From assembly GCF_041428715.1 (NCBI RefSeq), contig NZ_CP155572.1: a stretch of 64,000 nucleotides of DNA, one strand, 5' to 3'. Below the pieces are notes generated by a model. It saw only the letters and a program-made list of their open reading frames with translations. It was not told the origin of the DNA and searched no databases. Each line of letters starts with the position of its first letter. The first letter of the stretch is position 1. The stretch comes from Sporomusa malonica. GTDB lineage: Bacteria > Bacillota > Negativicutes > Sporomusales > Sporomusaceae. Shown in pieces: positions 6,990-16,605 of this stretch. Both the position numbers and the translations under genes were made by a program.

Positions 6990-8123
6990 TCAGGATAGAT
7001 AAGCGTTTTCTACTAAATTAATAATAGAATCATACATTTCATGTAGCTTATTGATCAATACATCATATATTTGGATATAGTCTCTACAATCTTTATTCAA
7101 TCCTAATCTTTCACATGAAAATGCAAATAATTTTTCTTGCGTTTCTTCCGATTGTAAATGTGCGAAAGAAACTCTAAGATCGTAAAGTATAAATAGAGGA
7201 GCTACAATTTTAGATGCATCTCCATCTATTCTTTTTTCAATCCAATATTGGAGTAATTTTATACTCCCAACTTTATCTAATTTTAAATCCTCAAATTCTT
7301 TTAAGTCTTGTTTAATTTGCTTATTATTAATAGATTCTACAAAAATTTTGTTCATTGGAATAATAACACTTGTAAAAGCGGTATTACTTGATACTATAGG
7401 TCTAAATATACTTGCAGCGGTTTTAATTGTTTCTGGCTCTAATTGAGTTAAATTAAAAGAAAACTTTTTTAATATTATTTCATGTAAAGTTGTTCTTTTT
7501 TGGAACAAACTTTTTTCCTTCGACGGCTCAGCCCAATTTGTTTCTATCTGCCCCTCATAAAATTCAGATGCAATATCGTGATCCGAATGTATATTCTCTG
7601 AACATAAATAATGTTGCTCATTAATATCTAGTTTTGCTATATCCCCAAGCCACATAAGTACTTTCCCATTGCGATTTATTCCAAAAGAGATTAGATGATC
7701 CGAACCTTTATAAATATTCCCATATGTATCGGCTCCTAATTCTAATGAATAACTTGGATGGTAACAATATTTTAACAAAACTTCTATATTAAAAAAAACC
7801 GGTGTTAAAAAGCCAATGTTCCATTCTCTCCGTAAACCTGGAATAAAATAATAATCATTTCTATCATATATAAATTCAACATCGGTAGTAACAAACTTAT
7901 CTTTAAATAACATGGCTATAAACCTTCCAAAATCAAATCCACGTGCGTTTTTTTCCATACTTATCAATTTTTCACAAGCAAGTTTGGAAATTTGAGGTAA
8001 ATATTGTGTTTTACACTTTGGACATTCTAAAACTTGAGTATTTTTAAATATATATTTTTTATAGTTATAATCAATCTGCTTTAATACCATATATGTATTA
8101 CATTTGCATAATAATGATTGCAT
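6990..8123 (-). CDS. Unknown protein, zinc-ribbon N-terminus and HEPN-like motif
   Basis: Not recognised as a named family. The 377-residue protein starts with CxC (CKCN, residues 6-8) and a second CPKC pair near residue 35, suggesting a small zinc ribbon. The middle is rich in aromatic and charged residues with no transmembrane segment. Near the C-terminus, residues 317-322 read RVSFAH within a helical stretch, which fits the R-x4-6-H motif of HEPN ribonucleases and RNA-binding helices. Codon use and base composition are AT-rich, unlike the core genes. It stands alone at the left end of a cluster with nuclease and ATPase genes. A role in defence or RNA cleavage is inference from motif and neighbourhood only. 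Confidence 0.6.
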   Translation of the reverse strand: MQSLLCKCNTYMVLKQIDYNYKKYIFKNTQVLECPKCKTQYLPQISKLACEKLISMEKNARGFDFGRFIAMLFKDKFVTTDVEFIYDRNDYYFIPGLRREWNIGFLTPVFFNIEVLLKYCYHPSYSLELGADTYGNIYKGSDHLISFGINRNGKVLMWLGDIAKLDINEQHYLCSENIHSDHDIASEFYEGQIETNWAEPSKEKSLFQKRTTLHEIILKKFSFNLTQLEPETIKTAASIFRPIVSSNTAFTSVIIPMNKIFVESINNKQIKQDLKEFEDLKLDKVGSIKLLQYWIEKRIDGDASKIVAPLFILYDLRVSFAHLQSEETQEKLFAFSCERLGLNKDCRDYIQIYDVLINKLHEMYDSIINLVENAYLS

Positions 8124-8283
8124 ATTTTATCCTCTTATTAATTATTGTGAAACTCGCAAATTTTCTTTTATATATTTTACTATATTATAATAATTGATGA
8201 GTTCGTTCGTTATTTTTTGCTATACTCTCCCATGTGTGTACGATATCAAAGATAACGCTTAGTGGATAGAAAAATAAAAGAGG

Positions 8284-10965
8284 CTAATGCCCGTATATTT
8301 CTTTCCGGCGTTTAAAGGCAATATCTCCGCCCTCCAAGATTCTCATTACCTCGTTTCGTGTTTCAGATCGATCAATTGATCCTCTGTCGGTTACAATCCC
8401 TTTGTCATTCATACGATTCATTGGTAAGATTAACTCGGCATCACCTAAAACAGCAATGTTGGCGTTATGAGTTACCACTATAACCTGTCGTCGTTCTTTA
8501 ATAGCCCTCAGTGTAGTGACAACACTTGCCGAAATAAATGCATTATCCAGATCATCCTCGGGTTGATCAATAATCAGTGGCAATTTAGAATCCGCAAGCA
8601 TAGCAATTGTTAATAGAATCGTATGTTTCTGCCCATCTGACAACTGATTTACATGAATTTCTTTCGGTATAGCCCCTTTTGTTTTTAAGTTGATTATCGG
8701 ACAAGACGGCTTCCAAATTAATTCCAGCTCAAATAGATCAGTCAATGAGCACATCCGATTACATATCTCAGTGGCCCATTGCTCAGAAATATCTGCCAAC
8801 TCTGCTATTTGTCTCGCATTTTTCTGCTTAATGAAAACAGCAAGCTCCTCTGGTAATAATTTTTGACATACTTTTATTGCTACTTCCTCCTGGAAGTATG
8901 ATCCTTTCATTGCCTTTAAAAAAAACTCTTTAAATTCATCAATAATACCGCTATCTTCGTAACAGAGAAAAACTGTATAGTCAGTAATCGTCCTTCCTAG
9001 GCCTTTATTAATTACTTTAAGTTGACTTTTTCTTTTCTTTATAATCTCATTTCGTATTTGTTTAAGTTCGCTATGTAGTTCAGTACGTTGAATGTGCAAA
9101 GTTTCAAGCGTGCTTTTTTGCCCATTTATTTTGCCAATCTCCGTCATTACAATATTCTTTCGAGTAATAAGCTGCTGCAACTCTTGAATGCTGCCGGAAA
9201 GACCTTGTTCCTTTAGCGGGGCCATCTGGCCATTTATTATTTGTTGCCTATTTACAATCACTTCATCGACTTTTTTCAACGACTCGCTAATTTTCATAGA
9301 AACAGTTTTAAAGTAAGAATTAATCTCAGATTGCTTGTGATTCAAATACTGATTTGTTTCGTCAATACTTTTTTCCACATCTTTGAAATAAGGTTCAGTA
9401 GACTCGCCTTGATAGTTCGCCTTTAATCCATTTGCAATATCGTGATAGTTCCTCAAAAAGTTAGTAACAGACATGCCTCTATCATAAAATTCAGCTATTG
9501 CCATCAATTCATTACGTAGCCCCTTCTCCGCACCTAATTCTATTTGCTGGGCGGCTATCTCTCTGAGTTTCCCTGTCTCGGCAATCTGAAGTTTCTTGTC
9601 AATCTCGGCGATAATTTGCGCTTTCCCTGGAATCTGGAAAAATAAATTTTCAATAGGAATTAGCTGTGCACTATTTTGCCTCAAAAGCCTCAGAATTTCC
9701 TTCTGTCTTTCTAGAAGGTCTTTGATATGTAGATGTTGGTCTAAAAACTGTTGCAACAATATTGGGTTAGCTAATGGATCTTTGGCTACTTCGGCTAAAT
9801 CACCTTGACCATAATATTCAACTGGAAAAACGTCAACAGGCACATTTTGTATCTGCCCATCCTCCCGTGCCCTCACATTGGGGACACTCCCCCTAATACG
9901 CTCGTAACGATAAATGATGCCATTAGCATCTTCACAATAGACAACTATTTCATCGGGACAGTTATCACATTCAGCGAATTCACCTTTCATTCCTAATCCA
10001 TATACTAAACTACGAATAGCGGTAGATTTACCAGCTCCTCTTCCGCCTATAAAGCAATTAAGATTATCACTAAAGTGATAATTTTCTTGATCCAGAAAAC
10101 CACCATTTATATAAATTCCCCGAACTCTTGGAACGGCAATAGGAAGTGACGCAGTTGCTCTAATACGGGCTTCTGCATCAACCAATGACGTCCTAAATGC
10201 ATTAAAATCTAACTCGTTCATCTTAATTCTGGTTAAATTACGTTTAGCGCAGTTTTCACTAAATTGTTTTATTGAATGAGCATCTGAACCTTGCACATGC
10301 GCTAATAATGGTCTTCCCGTTAGTACAGATGCCCGGTTATCGGCGAGTTTTCGTCTTTCCGCTCCATTTGCAGATTTTTCATCTTCTGGCGAATACCAGC
10401 CTAAGTTCTCCGAATTATCTACTTCTAATCCATATAATCCTGGACTCATAATAATATCTTTCTTCCAACTAGGATAGCCTGAATCTAATATCTCAAAGCC
10501 AGTTTTTACCCTGTCAATATGAGCTGCAATACATACGCCATCCATCATTTCCGCCTGTCGAATTACATCGGTCATTGATTTCGTCGTATGACTATCCCTG
10601 CTTCCCAATTTTCCAACAATTTCAATTCTCGCCAAAAACGTTCGTACATTTTCCCAGTTTTCAGGCGAAAAGTACACTAATAGATGTCCATGTGCCGTGC
10701 TTACTTCGACACCAGGAATAACCAGAATCCGCCCCAAATAATGTTGAGCGCACTTCATTGCAGCCTCTAAATTTTTATCTGTATTATGATCGGTTATTGC
10801 AATTATTGAAATGTTATGTGTTAAAGCTTGTTCGATAATAGTTTCTACTGTCATCCCCACATCGCCAACGCATTCAGATGCACCATAGGAATGAATATGG
10901 AGGTCTGCAGTAAAAAAACGTGCACCATTATCAACCCTTATCAGATCTTCGAAAGTAATAGCCAT
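8284..10965 (-). CDS. PHP phosphoesterase-ABC ATPase fusion (TrlF type)
   Basis: An 893-residue two-part protein. Residues 1-270 form a PHP domain: DLHIH (21-25), ITDHN (57-61), GVEVSTAHGH (85-94), AAHIDR near 147 and GSDAH (226-230) supply the metal ligands. Then comes an SMC/RecF-like ABC ATPase, with Walker A GGRGAGKST at 307-315, a long coiled-coil centre (about 400-640), an LSDGQ signature near 775, Walker B LIIDQPEDD near 798 and an H-loop THN near 832. I chose ATG 10965, eight bases after GGAGG; the TTG at 10980 is less likely. This architecture is found in defence islands, where the ATPase would sense DNA or RNA and the PHP domain would hydrolyse a nucleic acid or nucleotide. The exact activity is unknown. 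Confidence 0.85.
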   Translation of the reverse strand: MAITFEDLIRVDNGARFFTADLHIHSYGASECVGDVGMTVETIIEQALTHNISIIAITDHNTDKNLEAAMKCAQHYLGRILVIPGVEVSTAHGHLLVYFSPENWENVRTFLARIEIVGKLGSRDSHTTKSMTDVIRQAEMMDGVCIAAHIDRVKTGFEILDSGYPSWKKDIIMSPGLYGLEVDNSENLGWYSPEDEKSANGAERRKLADNRASVLTGRPLLAHVQGSDAHSIKQFSENCAKRNLTRIKMNELDFNAFRTSLVDAEARIRATASLPIAVPRVRGIYINGGFLDQENYHFSDNLNCFIGGRGAGKSTAIRSLVYGLGMKGEFAECDNCPDEIVVYCEDANGIIYRYERIRGSVPNVRAREDGQIQNVPVDVFPVEYYGQGDLAEVAKDPLANPILLQQFLDQHLHIKDLLERQKEILRLLRQNSAQLIPIENLFFQIPGKAQIIAEIDKKLQIAETGKLREIAAQQIELGAEKGLRNELMAIAEFYDRGMSVTNFLRNYHDIANGLKANYQGESTEPYFKDVEKSIDETNQYLNHKQSEINSYFKTVSMKISESLKKVDEVIVNRQQIINGQMAPLKEQGLSGSIQELQQLITRKNIVMTEIGKINGQKSTLETLHIQRTELHSELKQIRNEIIKKRKSQLKVINKGLGRTITDYTVFLCYEDSGIIDEFKEFFLKAMKGSYFQEEVAIKVCQKLLPEELAVFIKQKNARQIAELADISEQWATEICNRMCSLTDLFELELIWKPSCPIINLKTKGAIPKEIHVNQLSDGQKHTILLTIAMLADSKLPLIIDQPEDDLDNAFISASVVTTLRAIKERRQVIVVTHNANIAVLGDAELILPMNRMNDKGIVTDRGSIDRSETRNEVMRILEGGDIAFKRRKEIYGH

Positions 10966-11371
10966 TTCTTTCGCCTCCAAAACAACATTAACTCGATCCT
11001 TTCACCATAACATAGCATAAACTATCCCTATGTAATCCATCGCATTTTTTCATTACGTAATTATATAGAAAATAACCAAGATAAAGTATGAGCGTTGAGA
11101 CTCTAACTTTTCGTAACAGCGATTGTCTCATATAGCATTTTTATCTAACACATATCAGTCACAGAAAAGAAAAAAATTCCCAGTTTATGCGACCTTACGA
11201 ACTATTGGCAATAAAATCAGCATAATTTATCTTCCTTCCAAAAACGAATTTTCCAAATTACACTGCATTGGTATCAGGAACATATATAACTTCGCCTGGA
11301 GTCAAATCATATAGACGAACTTATTTACTAAGTATTGTGAATCCCTCTATGAAATAACTTTAACTTCATCC
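10966..11371. other. Intergenic, nothing recognised
   Basis: About 400 bases between the PHP-ATPase gene and the GIY-YIG gene. No credible reading frame, RNA or repeat was seen. The promoter for the PHP-ATPase gene should lie in its first 100 bases, but no convincing boxes could be assigned. Confidence 0.4.
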
Positions 11372-12148
11372 TTATAGAATTAGATGTTTTCTCATATATC
11401 CACTATGGGCCAATTCTTTATATTGTTCTTCCAGCATTGGATTTCCATTCTTAAGAACAACATTTAAGGCTGTATGAAGGTCCATACCCATATAAAGCAT
11501 GTTAACACGTAAAGCATGTAATAGCTGTTCGTATCTCTCGAATGTTGGGTTAGTTTCAAGTTCTCGAAAAGTAGACTTTGATACCAATGGATGGGGTTCC
11601 ATCTTTGTTATACACTCAATCAATTCATAACTATTAGTCCTAACATTATTAGTTCCATATCTTGATCCTCTTCTTTTATTCCACTTCGGCTTACGCCCGT
11701 GTCTTCTTCTATATGCCTCAATCATTGTTCCTTCAACTACTTTGATATCTTCCCTATCTTCAGCAGCGCGCATATTTACTAAATCATACGATATATCCTC
11801 GTCAGTAATCTCACCTCTATTTTTTCTTGTAATTGGTTGAGATAAAGACGACTGCACAAAAATGGTATATCCCAGCTTTTCTTTATGAGAGAAATACTCA
11901 TCTATATAAAGCTTTTTACATGAATTATCTCTTGCTGGGATTATTCCATTATGTTGTTTAAATCGATCTGCCAAGTCAACAGCTAGGCCAATATATAATA
12001 CTTCGTGCGTGTAGTAATCCCAAAAACTGTAGACACCTGCAGAAGACCATTCACAACAAGTAGTAGCATCACAAGATTTTGATAATATGGTCGCAATCTC
12101 TTTAGATTCAGATTTTTTGTATGCATCAATTATAAATGTAGCTAACAT
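11372..12148 (-). CDS. GIY-YIG nuclease-domain protein
   Basis: A 258-residue protein with a GIY-YIG endonuclease fold near the N-terminus: GVY at residues 38-40, YIG at 52-54, the conserved arginine in LADRFKQH, and a downstream helix VEGTMIEAYRRRHGRKPKWN that supplies the catalytic glutamate and asparagine. The C-terminal 80 residues form an uncharacterised helical region. The start at 12148 is reasonable but lacks a strong ribosome-binding site. It lies between the PHP-ATPase and the STAND protein, on the same strand. It could be a homing-type, restriction or repair nuclease; the location favours defence or mobile-element function. Confidence 0.8.
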   Translation of the reverse strand: MLATFIIDAYKKSESKEIATILSKSCDATTCCEWSSAGVYSFWDYYTHEVLYIGLAVDLADRFKQHNGIIPARDNSCKKLYIDEYFSHKEKLGYTIFVQSSLSQPITRKNRGEITDEDISYDLVNMRAAEDREDIKVVEGTMIEAYRRRHGRKPKWNKRRGSRYGTNNVRTNSYELIECITKMEPHPLVSKSTFRELETNPTFERYEQLLHALRVNMLYMGMDLHTALNVVLKNGNPMLEEQYKELAHSGYMRKHLIL

Positions 12149-12310
12149 TGATTTGGCCCTTTCTTGATGTCATTCCAGTCCTGTGGCTAATTACCCGAGG
12201 AATTTAATCCAAAGCAGGCAAAACAGCCCATCTTGCAAACAATAACGGCTTGGCGCGCAGCTTGAACACGTACCGGCTTTATTTTCGCCTTTATAAACCG
12301 TCTATTTAGG

Positions 12311-15142
12311 TTATCGTCCATGGCATTTTTTGAATTTCTTGCCTGAACCGCATGGACATTGAGCGTTTCGCCCTATTTTCGCGTTCCCTATCGAATTAAT
12401 TTCTGGCGTGCTCGGGATTCGCCACTTTGGAGGACCATTCTGACGCATCTCCTCAATTGCCTTGCGTTGATTCCGCAGCTCCAATTTCCCAAGTTCATTA
12501 AGACCAGCCTCATACGGCTTCAATCGAGCCATTTCAGCATCTGCCGCGTCGAAATCGTCACAATATGCAAGAACAACCGCATATTGGCTTCGAACAGGAA
12601 TAATCCTTGCACTCATCTTTAACTGTAGAACATTGGGCAAAAGATTCGTCTCAAGAACTTCCCTTGCTCCAATGAAATCATTTCGACGAATAAACTCATC
12701 GACAACTTCCTGTCCTACCCGGATGAGGGAATCTGGTGCACCTGCCATGGCGTAGAACTTCATAGCATGGAGGCGCCCAAGGGGAGAAATCCTTCCGACG
12801 CAATTCATTGCTGTAGCATTAAGATCAAGGCAATCTGCCAAATGCTTTAGGTTATCTGTAATATCCTTATCTTTCTTGAGAAGCGGCCAAATCTTGTCAG
12901 GATTCAACCCAAAGATATCCTCTGGGGTGATTCCGAGAAGATCGTAATATTCCCGTATCAAACTATGCGTTTCTTTGATGGCCGCTTCGTAATGCCCAAG
13001 GTCATAGAGCGCATGAGCGGTATTGTATCTAAATATCCTTTGATGAACTGGGTTCTCTGGGAGTAACTCTAAAATATCTGACATAGCGGCTTCGATCTGC
13101 TTAGCTTTGCCCTCGCGGGCCAAGACGTTCATCCGTTTCATTGCTAGAGCTAGGCGTTCATCGACTCCAAGATTATGTTCCTTGAGCAGTTGTCTCATCT
13201 CTTCAAGCCGTTCTAAAGCTATTTGAGAATTTCCTTGCTTCATGTCCGCAAACACGAGAGCATCTAGCACCCAGAAGTGATCTTTGGGTCCTGTCTCTTT
13301 AGAAGAAGCAGCTTTTTCAAGAAACATCATGATCTCTGGATTAACACCAAGTTCGTGAAAAAACTCATCCGTTGCCAATTGGATAAGAGGCTTTATATCT
13401 CCAGTTGCCATAAGCATGCGGAGGTAAAATGAAAACTTTGGCATTTCCAAGTGTCGTCGCAATGAAGCAAAGACGAGCCCCTTGAGAACGTCTTGTGCTT
13501 TGCGAACAAATTCCTTGCCAAGTGTGTCGAGGTGTGACTGCCCTAAAAGACGCATCGCATCGTGAACCTTAAACCGATTGCCGCCAAAAGTCTCAATTGA
13601 GCCCGTTGATCTAAGCTGCCGAAAGAGCGCGGCGACAACTCTGTCCTCAAGACCGAATATTTTCGCCAGCATTTCTGATGCTTCATTTCGTTCTAAAGGA
13701 ATATCCGAAAGGCTAAGAACACCAATCACATCACGGATTACATCTGAAAAGCCATCATAAACGCGAGCAAGGATGATTTCCTGTGCCGTTTCCACCGCAT
13801 GTGTCTTTGCCTCCAGTTCGGAACAAAAACGTGTAAGAGAGCCTTCATATTCTCTTGCCGTAATGGCTATAGCGTTTTGAACGTAGAGCGGTAATCCAGC
13901 CGTTAGCTCCAATAGACGCTGGCATGCCGCGAAATCGCCTCGACACCCTTGGAAAGCAACCTCTGAAGCAATAGTATCAGTTGCCCATCCGTGCAAGGGT
14001 TCCGCCATGATTGACAGGATTGTCTCAAGTTCAAAGACATTACGGCCGGGCTGACAGATAAGTATGAACTTTAGCAAACTACTTTGTTGGATGACAGCCC
14101 GAATGTCTGCTGGTGGCAAGTGGTGAGCATTATCTAGAACAACGGTGACTGCTTCTCCACTAGTCATTAAACGTATGTCGATCGCATGAAGCGTTTCCAA
14201 GCCTGAAGCTCCAGGCAGAAGCACTTCGCCAAGATGGCCACCTTTATTGCCAAAGAGACGTGCGGCAAGTTCGCGGGCCAGTGCAGACGCTAGAGCCGGT
14301 CCCGGCGTATCTTTGACATCCATGTATGTGATGGTACTCGTCGTAAACGTTGCTGCCTGAGAAACCCACGATGTCTTCCCAGAACCTGAGTAGCCGGTAA
14401 TAATTCTAATCCTATCCTCGGTTACAAGTGGCGGCTCATCGGCCTGAGTCCGGTATACCGCCGGCGGATCTGGGAAATCCTGCAACTGGACAACCATCTG
14501 CTCAAAAATCTGGGAAAGTTCATTTATTTGAAAAGAATGGTCTTCACGCGGCGAATTCCCTGCCGCCGCTAGCATTACTAGCCACGCTAGTTTCCCTACA
14601 AGTGTTTCTGGAGCAAGCATACCATATGGAATCGTTGCAGCTAATTCAGCACACTTCGCAAAGGCATCTGAAATGTTTTTCCATGGCATAGGCAACCTAT
14701 CATCGAGACTGTCGGAGATGCTATCCGGCCAGACTATCTGTACATCACCCGGCCAGGCCGGTTGGCTTATGCGCTCTAGCAATGCTTCACCGGGTTCAAT
14801 ATTGGAAACAACAACAAATTTAGCCGAACCTGATCTTACTCCGTTCTGGTGTTCAATGCGTAGCAGTTCAAAGCGCTGAATAGCGCCGTCGATATCGCTA
14901 TATTTCAAGGGGCTTGAACGCGTCTTAACTTGAATGTAAATTCGCTGGTTGCTGAAAACCACTTCAACATCCTCGTCTCTCTCGACAACGATGGACGTAA
15001 CACCTGAATTTGGGGCCAATAGAAGGCAAGCGGCGGCATACAAATGCTGATACAAAAAGCCCTTATGGACGGCTTCAATTCGAGCAAGTTGATTTTTGTC
15101 TAATATCGGCGTTGCTAAGTACTGATTGCTCACTATTAACAC
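12311..15142 (-). CDS. Nuclease-STAND NTPase-TPR-SEC-C protein (Avs-like defence)
   Basis: A 943-residue multidomain protein. Residues of about 18-140 resemble the Cap4-type dsDNA endonuclease, a PD-(D/E)XK fold: helix with AVHKGFLYQHLYAAACLL, acidic ERDEDVEV (54-61) and IQVKTR (70-75). Residues of about 243-500 are a STAND-type P-loop NTPase: Walker A TGYSGSGKTS (249-258) and Walker B VTVVLDNAHHLP (332-343). The middle and C-terminal part are helical TPR-like repeats. The last 25 residues carry a SEC-C zinc motif, CPCGSGKKFKKCHGR. N-terminal nuclease, central STAND and C-terminal sensor is the layout of Avs antiphage proteins. GTG 15142 follows GGGAGTGA closely; GTG 15133 is an alternative. 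It is visibly richer in GC than its neighbours, suggesting separate acquisition. Defence function is inference. Confidence 0.8.
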   Translation of the reverse strand: MLIVSNQYLATPILDKNQLARIEAVHKGFLYQHLYAAACLLLAPNSGVTSIVVERDEDVEVVFSNQRIYIQVKTRSSPLKYSDIDGAIQRFELLRIEHQNGVRSGSAKFVVVSNIEPGEALLERISQPAWPGDVQIVWPDSISDSLDDRLPMPWKNISDAFAKCAELAATIPYGMLAPETLVGKLAWLVMLAAAGNSPREDHSFQINELSQIFEQMVVQLQDFPDPPAVYRTQADEPPLVTEDRIRIITGYSGSGKTSWVSQAATFTTSTITYMDVKDTPGPALASALARELAARLFGNKGGHLGEVLLPGASGLETLHAIDIRLMTSGEAVTVVLDNAHHLPPADIRAVIQQSSLLKFILICQPGRNVFELETILSIMAEPLHGWATDTIASEVAFQGCRGDFAACQRLLELTAGLPLYVQNAIAITAREYEGSLTRFCSELEAKTHAVETAQEIILARVYDGFSDVIRDVIGVLSLSDIPLERNEASEMLAKIFGLEDRVVAALFRQLRSTGSIETFGGNRFKVHDAMRLLGQSHLDTLGKEFVRKAQDVLKGLVFASLRRHLEMPKFSFYLRMLMATGDIKPLIQLATDEFFHELGVNPEIMMFLEKAASSKETGPKDHFWVLDALVFADMKQGNSQIALERLEEMRQLLKEHNLGVDERLALAMKRMNVLAREGKAKQIEAAMSDILELLPENPVHQRIFRYNTAHALYDLGHYEAAIKETHSLIREYYDLLGITPEDIFGLNPDKIWPLLKKDKDITDNLKHLADCLDLNATAMNCVGRISPLGRLHAMKFYAMAGAPDSLIRVGQEVVDEFIRRNDFIGAREVLETNLLPNVLQLKMSARIIPVRSQYAVVLAYCDDFDAADAEMARLKPYEAGLNELGKLELRNQRKAIEEMRQNGPPKWRIPSTPEINSIGNAKIGRNAQCPCGSGKKFKKCHGR

Positions 15143-15218
15143 TCACTCCCATTACATTTCGGGGCATAAGATTATATAGCCATCTTTTCTTATCCGTATC
15201 CCCAAATCATTTTTTAGT

Positions 15219-16331
15219 TCATTTATAAAATTCGTCAATAGTTGCATCATTATATTGTCTTAAATATTCTGAAATTAGAGGACTTAATGCTGGCACAAAA
15301 ATTTTTGAAGTATTAAGCCTCGAAACTAGTGGTGGTATTACTCCAGCAATATTAAAATCATCCTCTTCATAAAAAAAATGGGTTGCATCCGGGAAAGCGT
15401 CATTATCGAGTGGGTTGATGGCATTTGGATTGTGAAAAATGAATATTCCATCTGACAATAATTCAGGACTTTCTTCACTAACAATTTGCAGCTGATATCG
15501 CGGACCATTATCGAAGAGATTTTCCCTAATTATATAAACTTGGTTTAATGATGACCGCCCCTCAGAAATTGCAAGAGAAGTCAACTTACCAATAGTTGTT
15601 GTGCATGAAAAAATGATAGCAGATACCTGGTTAAATTCTAGGTTGGCAAAAAGATTTAATGCAATATCTGCTGTTGTACCAGGTTTCTTTATTGTAGCTT
15701 TTGGAAAATAGCTCCTTTCCTCAGGATTATAGTACAACCCGTATAACAATGCCATCATAGGATAAATATATTCTCTACCATAGTTAATTTGATCATATGA
15801 AGCCATTGCTATAACAAATGGGCAAAAAGGTTTCACCCAATCACATTTAGAGTATTCTTTTTTGTATTTCAAATATTTACTGCTAATGGCATTTGAATAG
15901 CGAACAATTGCCTCATCCACCATTTTAGTAAAATCTTGCTGAAGCCATGGCGGACTAAGCATAGACAACAGATCTTCAAGATTCCGCTGACTTTCAGAAA
16001 TACCATTTAGTTTAATATTCGCAACGACAGCTTCAATACAAATCATATAAGGCTTTGTAATCAAAAAATCCGGTTTAATGTGTGTCCAATCAAGAACGTA
16101 GTTATGTTGGCGAAAATAGGCATTCAAATAAAACTCCCAAAAGCTTGAATGGAATGTGGTCTGAAATTCATTAATTATTTTTCCATCGCGATCTATAAAA
16201 TCTTTAGTCCATTTAAGTAAAATACTGCGTTCATTAAACATCATAAAGTTCTGATTAATCAAATTCAAAAGCTTCGAATTACAATCTTCTTCTTTTAAGC
16301 CTTTAGCTAAAGTAAATATATCTAATGACAA
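15219..16331 (-). CDS. Unknown protein with PD-(D/E)XK-like core
   Basis: The 370-residue protein (TTG start at 16331, eight bases after GGAGG; ATG 16337 is too close) has residues laid out as in PD-(D/E)XK nucleases: E66 in FWEFYLNAYF, PDF at 87-89 in KPDFLITK, and E100 in MICIEAVVAN. The lysine of the ExK motif is replaced, so catalysis is uncertain. The C-terminal half holds a beta-rich stretch (SAIIFSCTTTIGKL) that reads like a conserved domain of unknown function. AT-rich, no transmembrane segment. It precedes the STAND nuclease on the same strand, about 75 bases away, and could belong with it functionally. Confidence 0.6.
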   Translation of the reverse strand: MSLDIFTLAKGLKEEDCNSKLLNLINQNFMMFNERSILLKWTKDFIDRDGKIINEFQTTFHSSFWEFYLNAYFRQHNYVLDWTHIKPDFLITKPYMICIEAVVANIKLNGISESQRNLEDLLSMLSPPWLQQDFTKMVDEAIVRYSNAISSKYLKYKKEYSKCDWVKPFCPFVIAMASYDQINYGREYIYPMMALLYGLYYNPEERSYFPKATIKKPGTTADIALNLFANLEFNQVSAIIFSCTTTIGKLTSLAISEGRSSLNQVYIIRENLFDNGPRYQLQIVSEESPELLSDGIFIFHNPNAINPLDNDAFPDATHFFYEEDDFNIAGVIPPLVSRLNTSKIFVPALSPLISEYLRQYNDATIDEFYK

Positions 16332-16439
16332 TATCATAACCTCCAAAACCCTTAGAGTTCTAAGGAACGTCAGCACCACTATCTTTCTACTGGTTTATTT
16401 CCCTTTTCAATTTGTCGAGTCCGATAACCTCGCATATGT

Positions 16440-16484
16440 AAAAATAACCATAATTTACTCTAATAGTAAACTATGGTTATTTTT
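16440..16484. terminator. Bidirectional hairpin terminator
   Basis: Twenty-base arms with one mismatch around a five-base loop; the outer part is AAAAATAACCATA with its complement. It lies beyond the stop of the metallophosphoesterase gene and about 110 bases before the start of the next gene, and would work on both strands. Confidence 0.75.
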
Positions 16485-16605
16485 CTGTATCTTTTCGACT
16501 TTATCCTGCCATATAAACCAAAATATCTGCTTCTTAATTTTTTTAAAAAATAAGCAGTACAAGACTAAGACCCATTACCAACACCCCGTGTCACCACATG
16601 GATAC

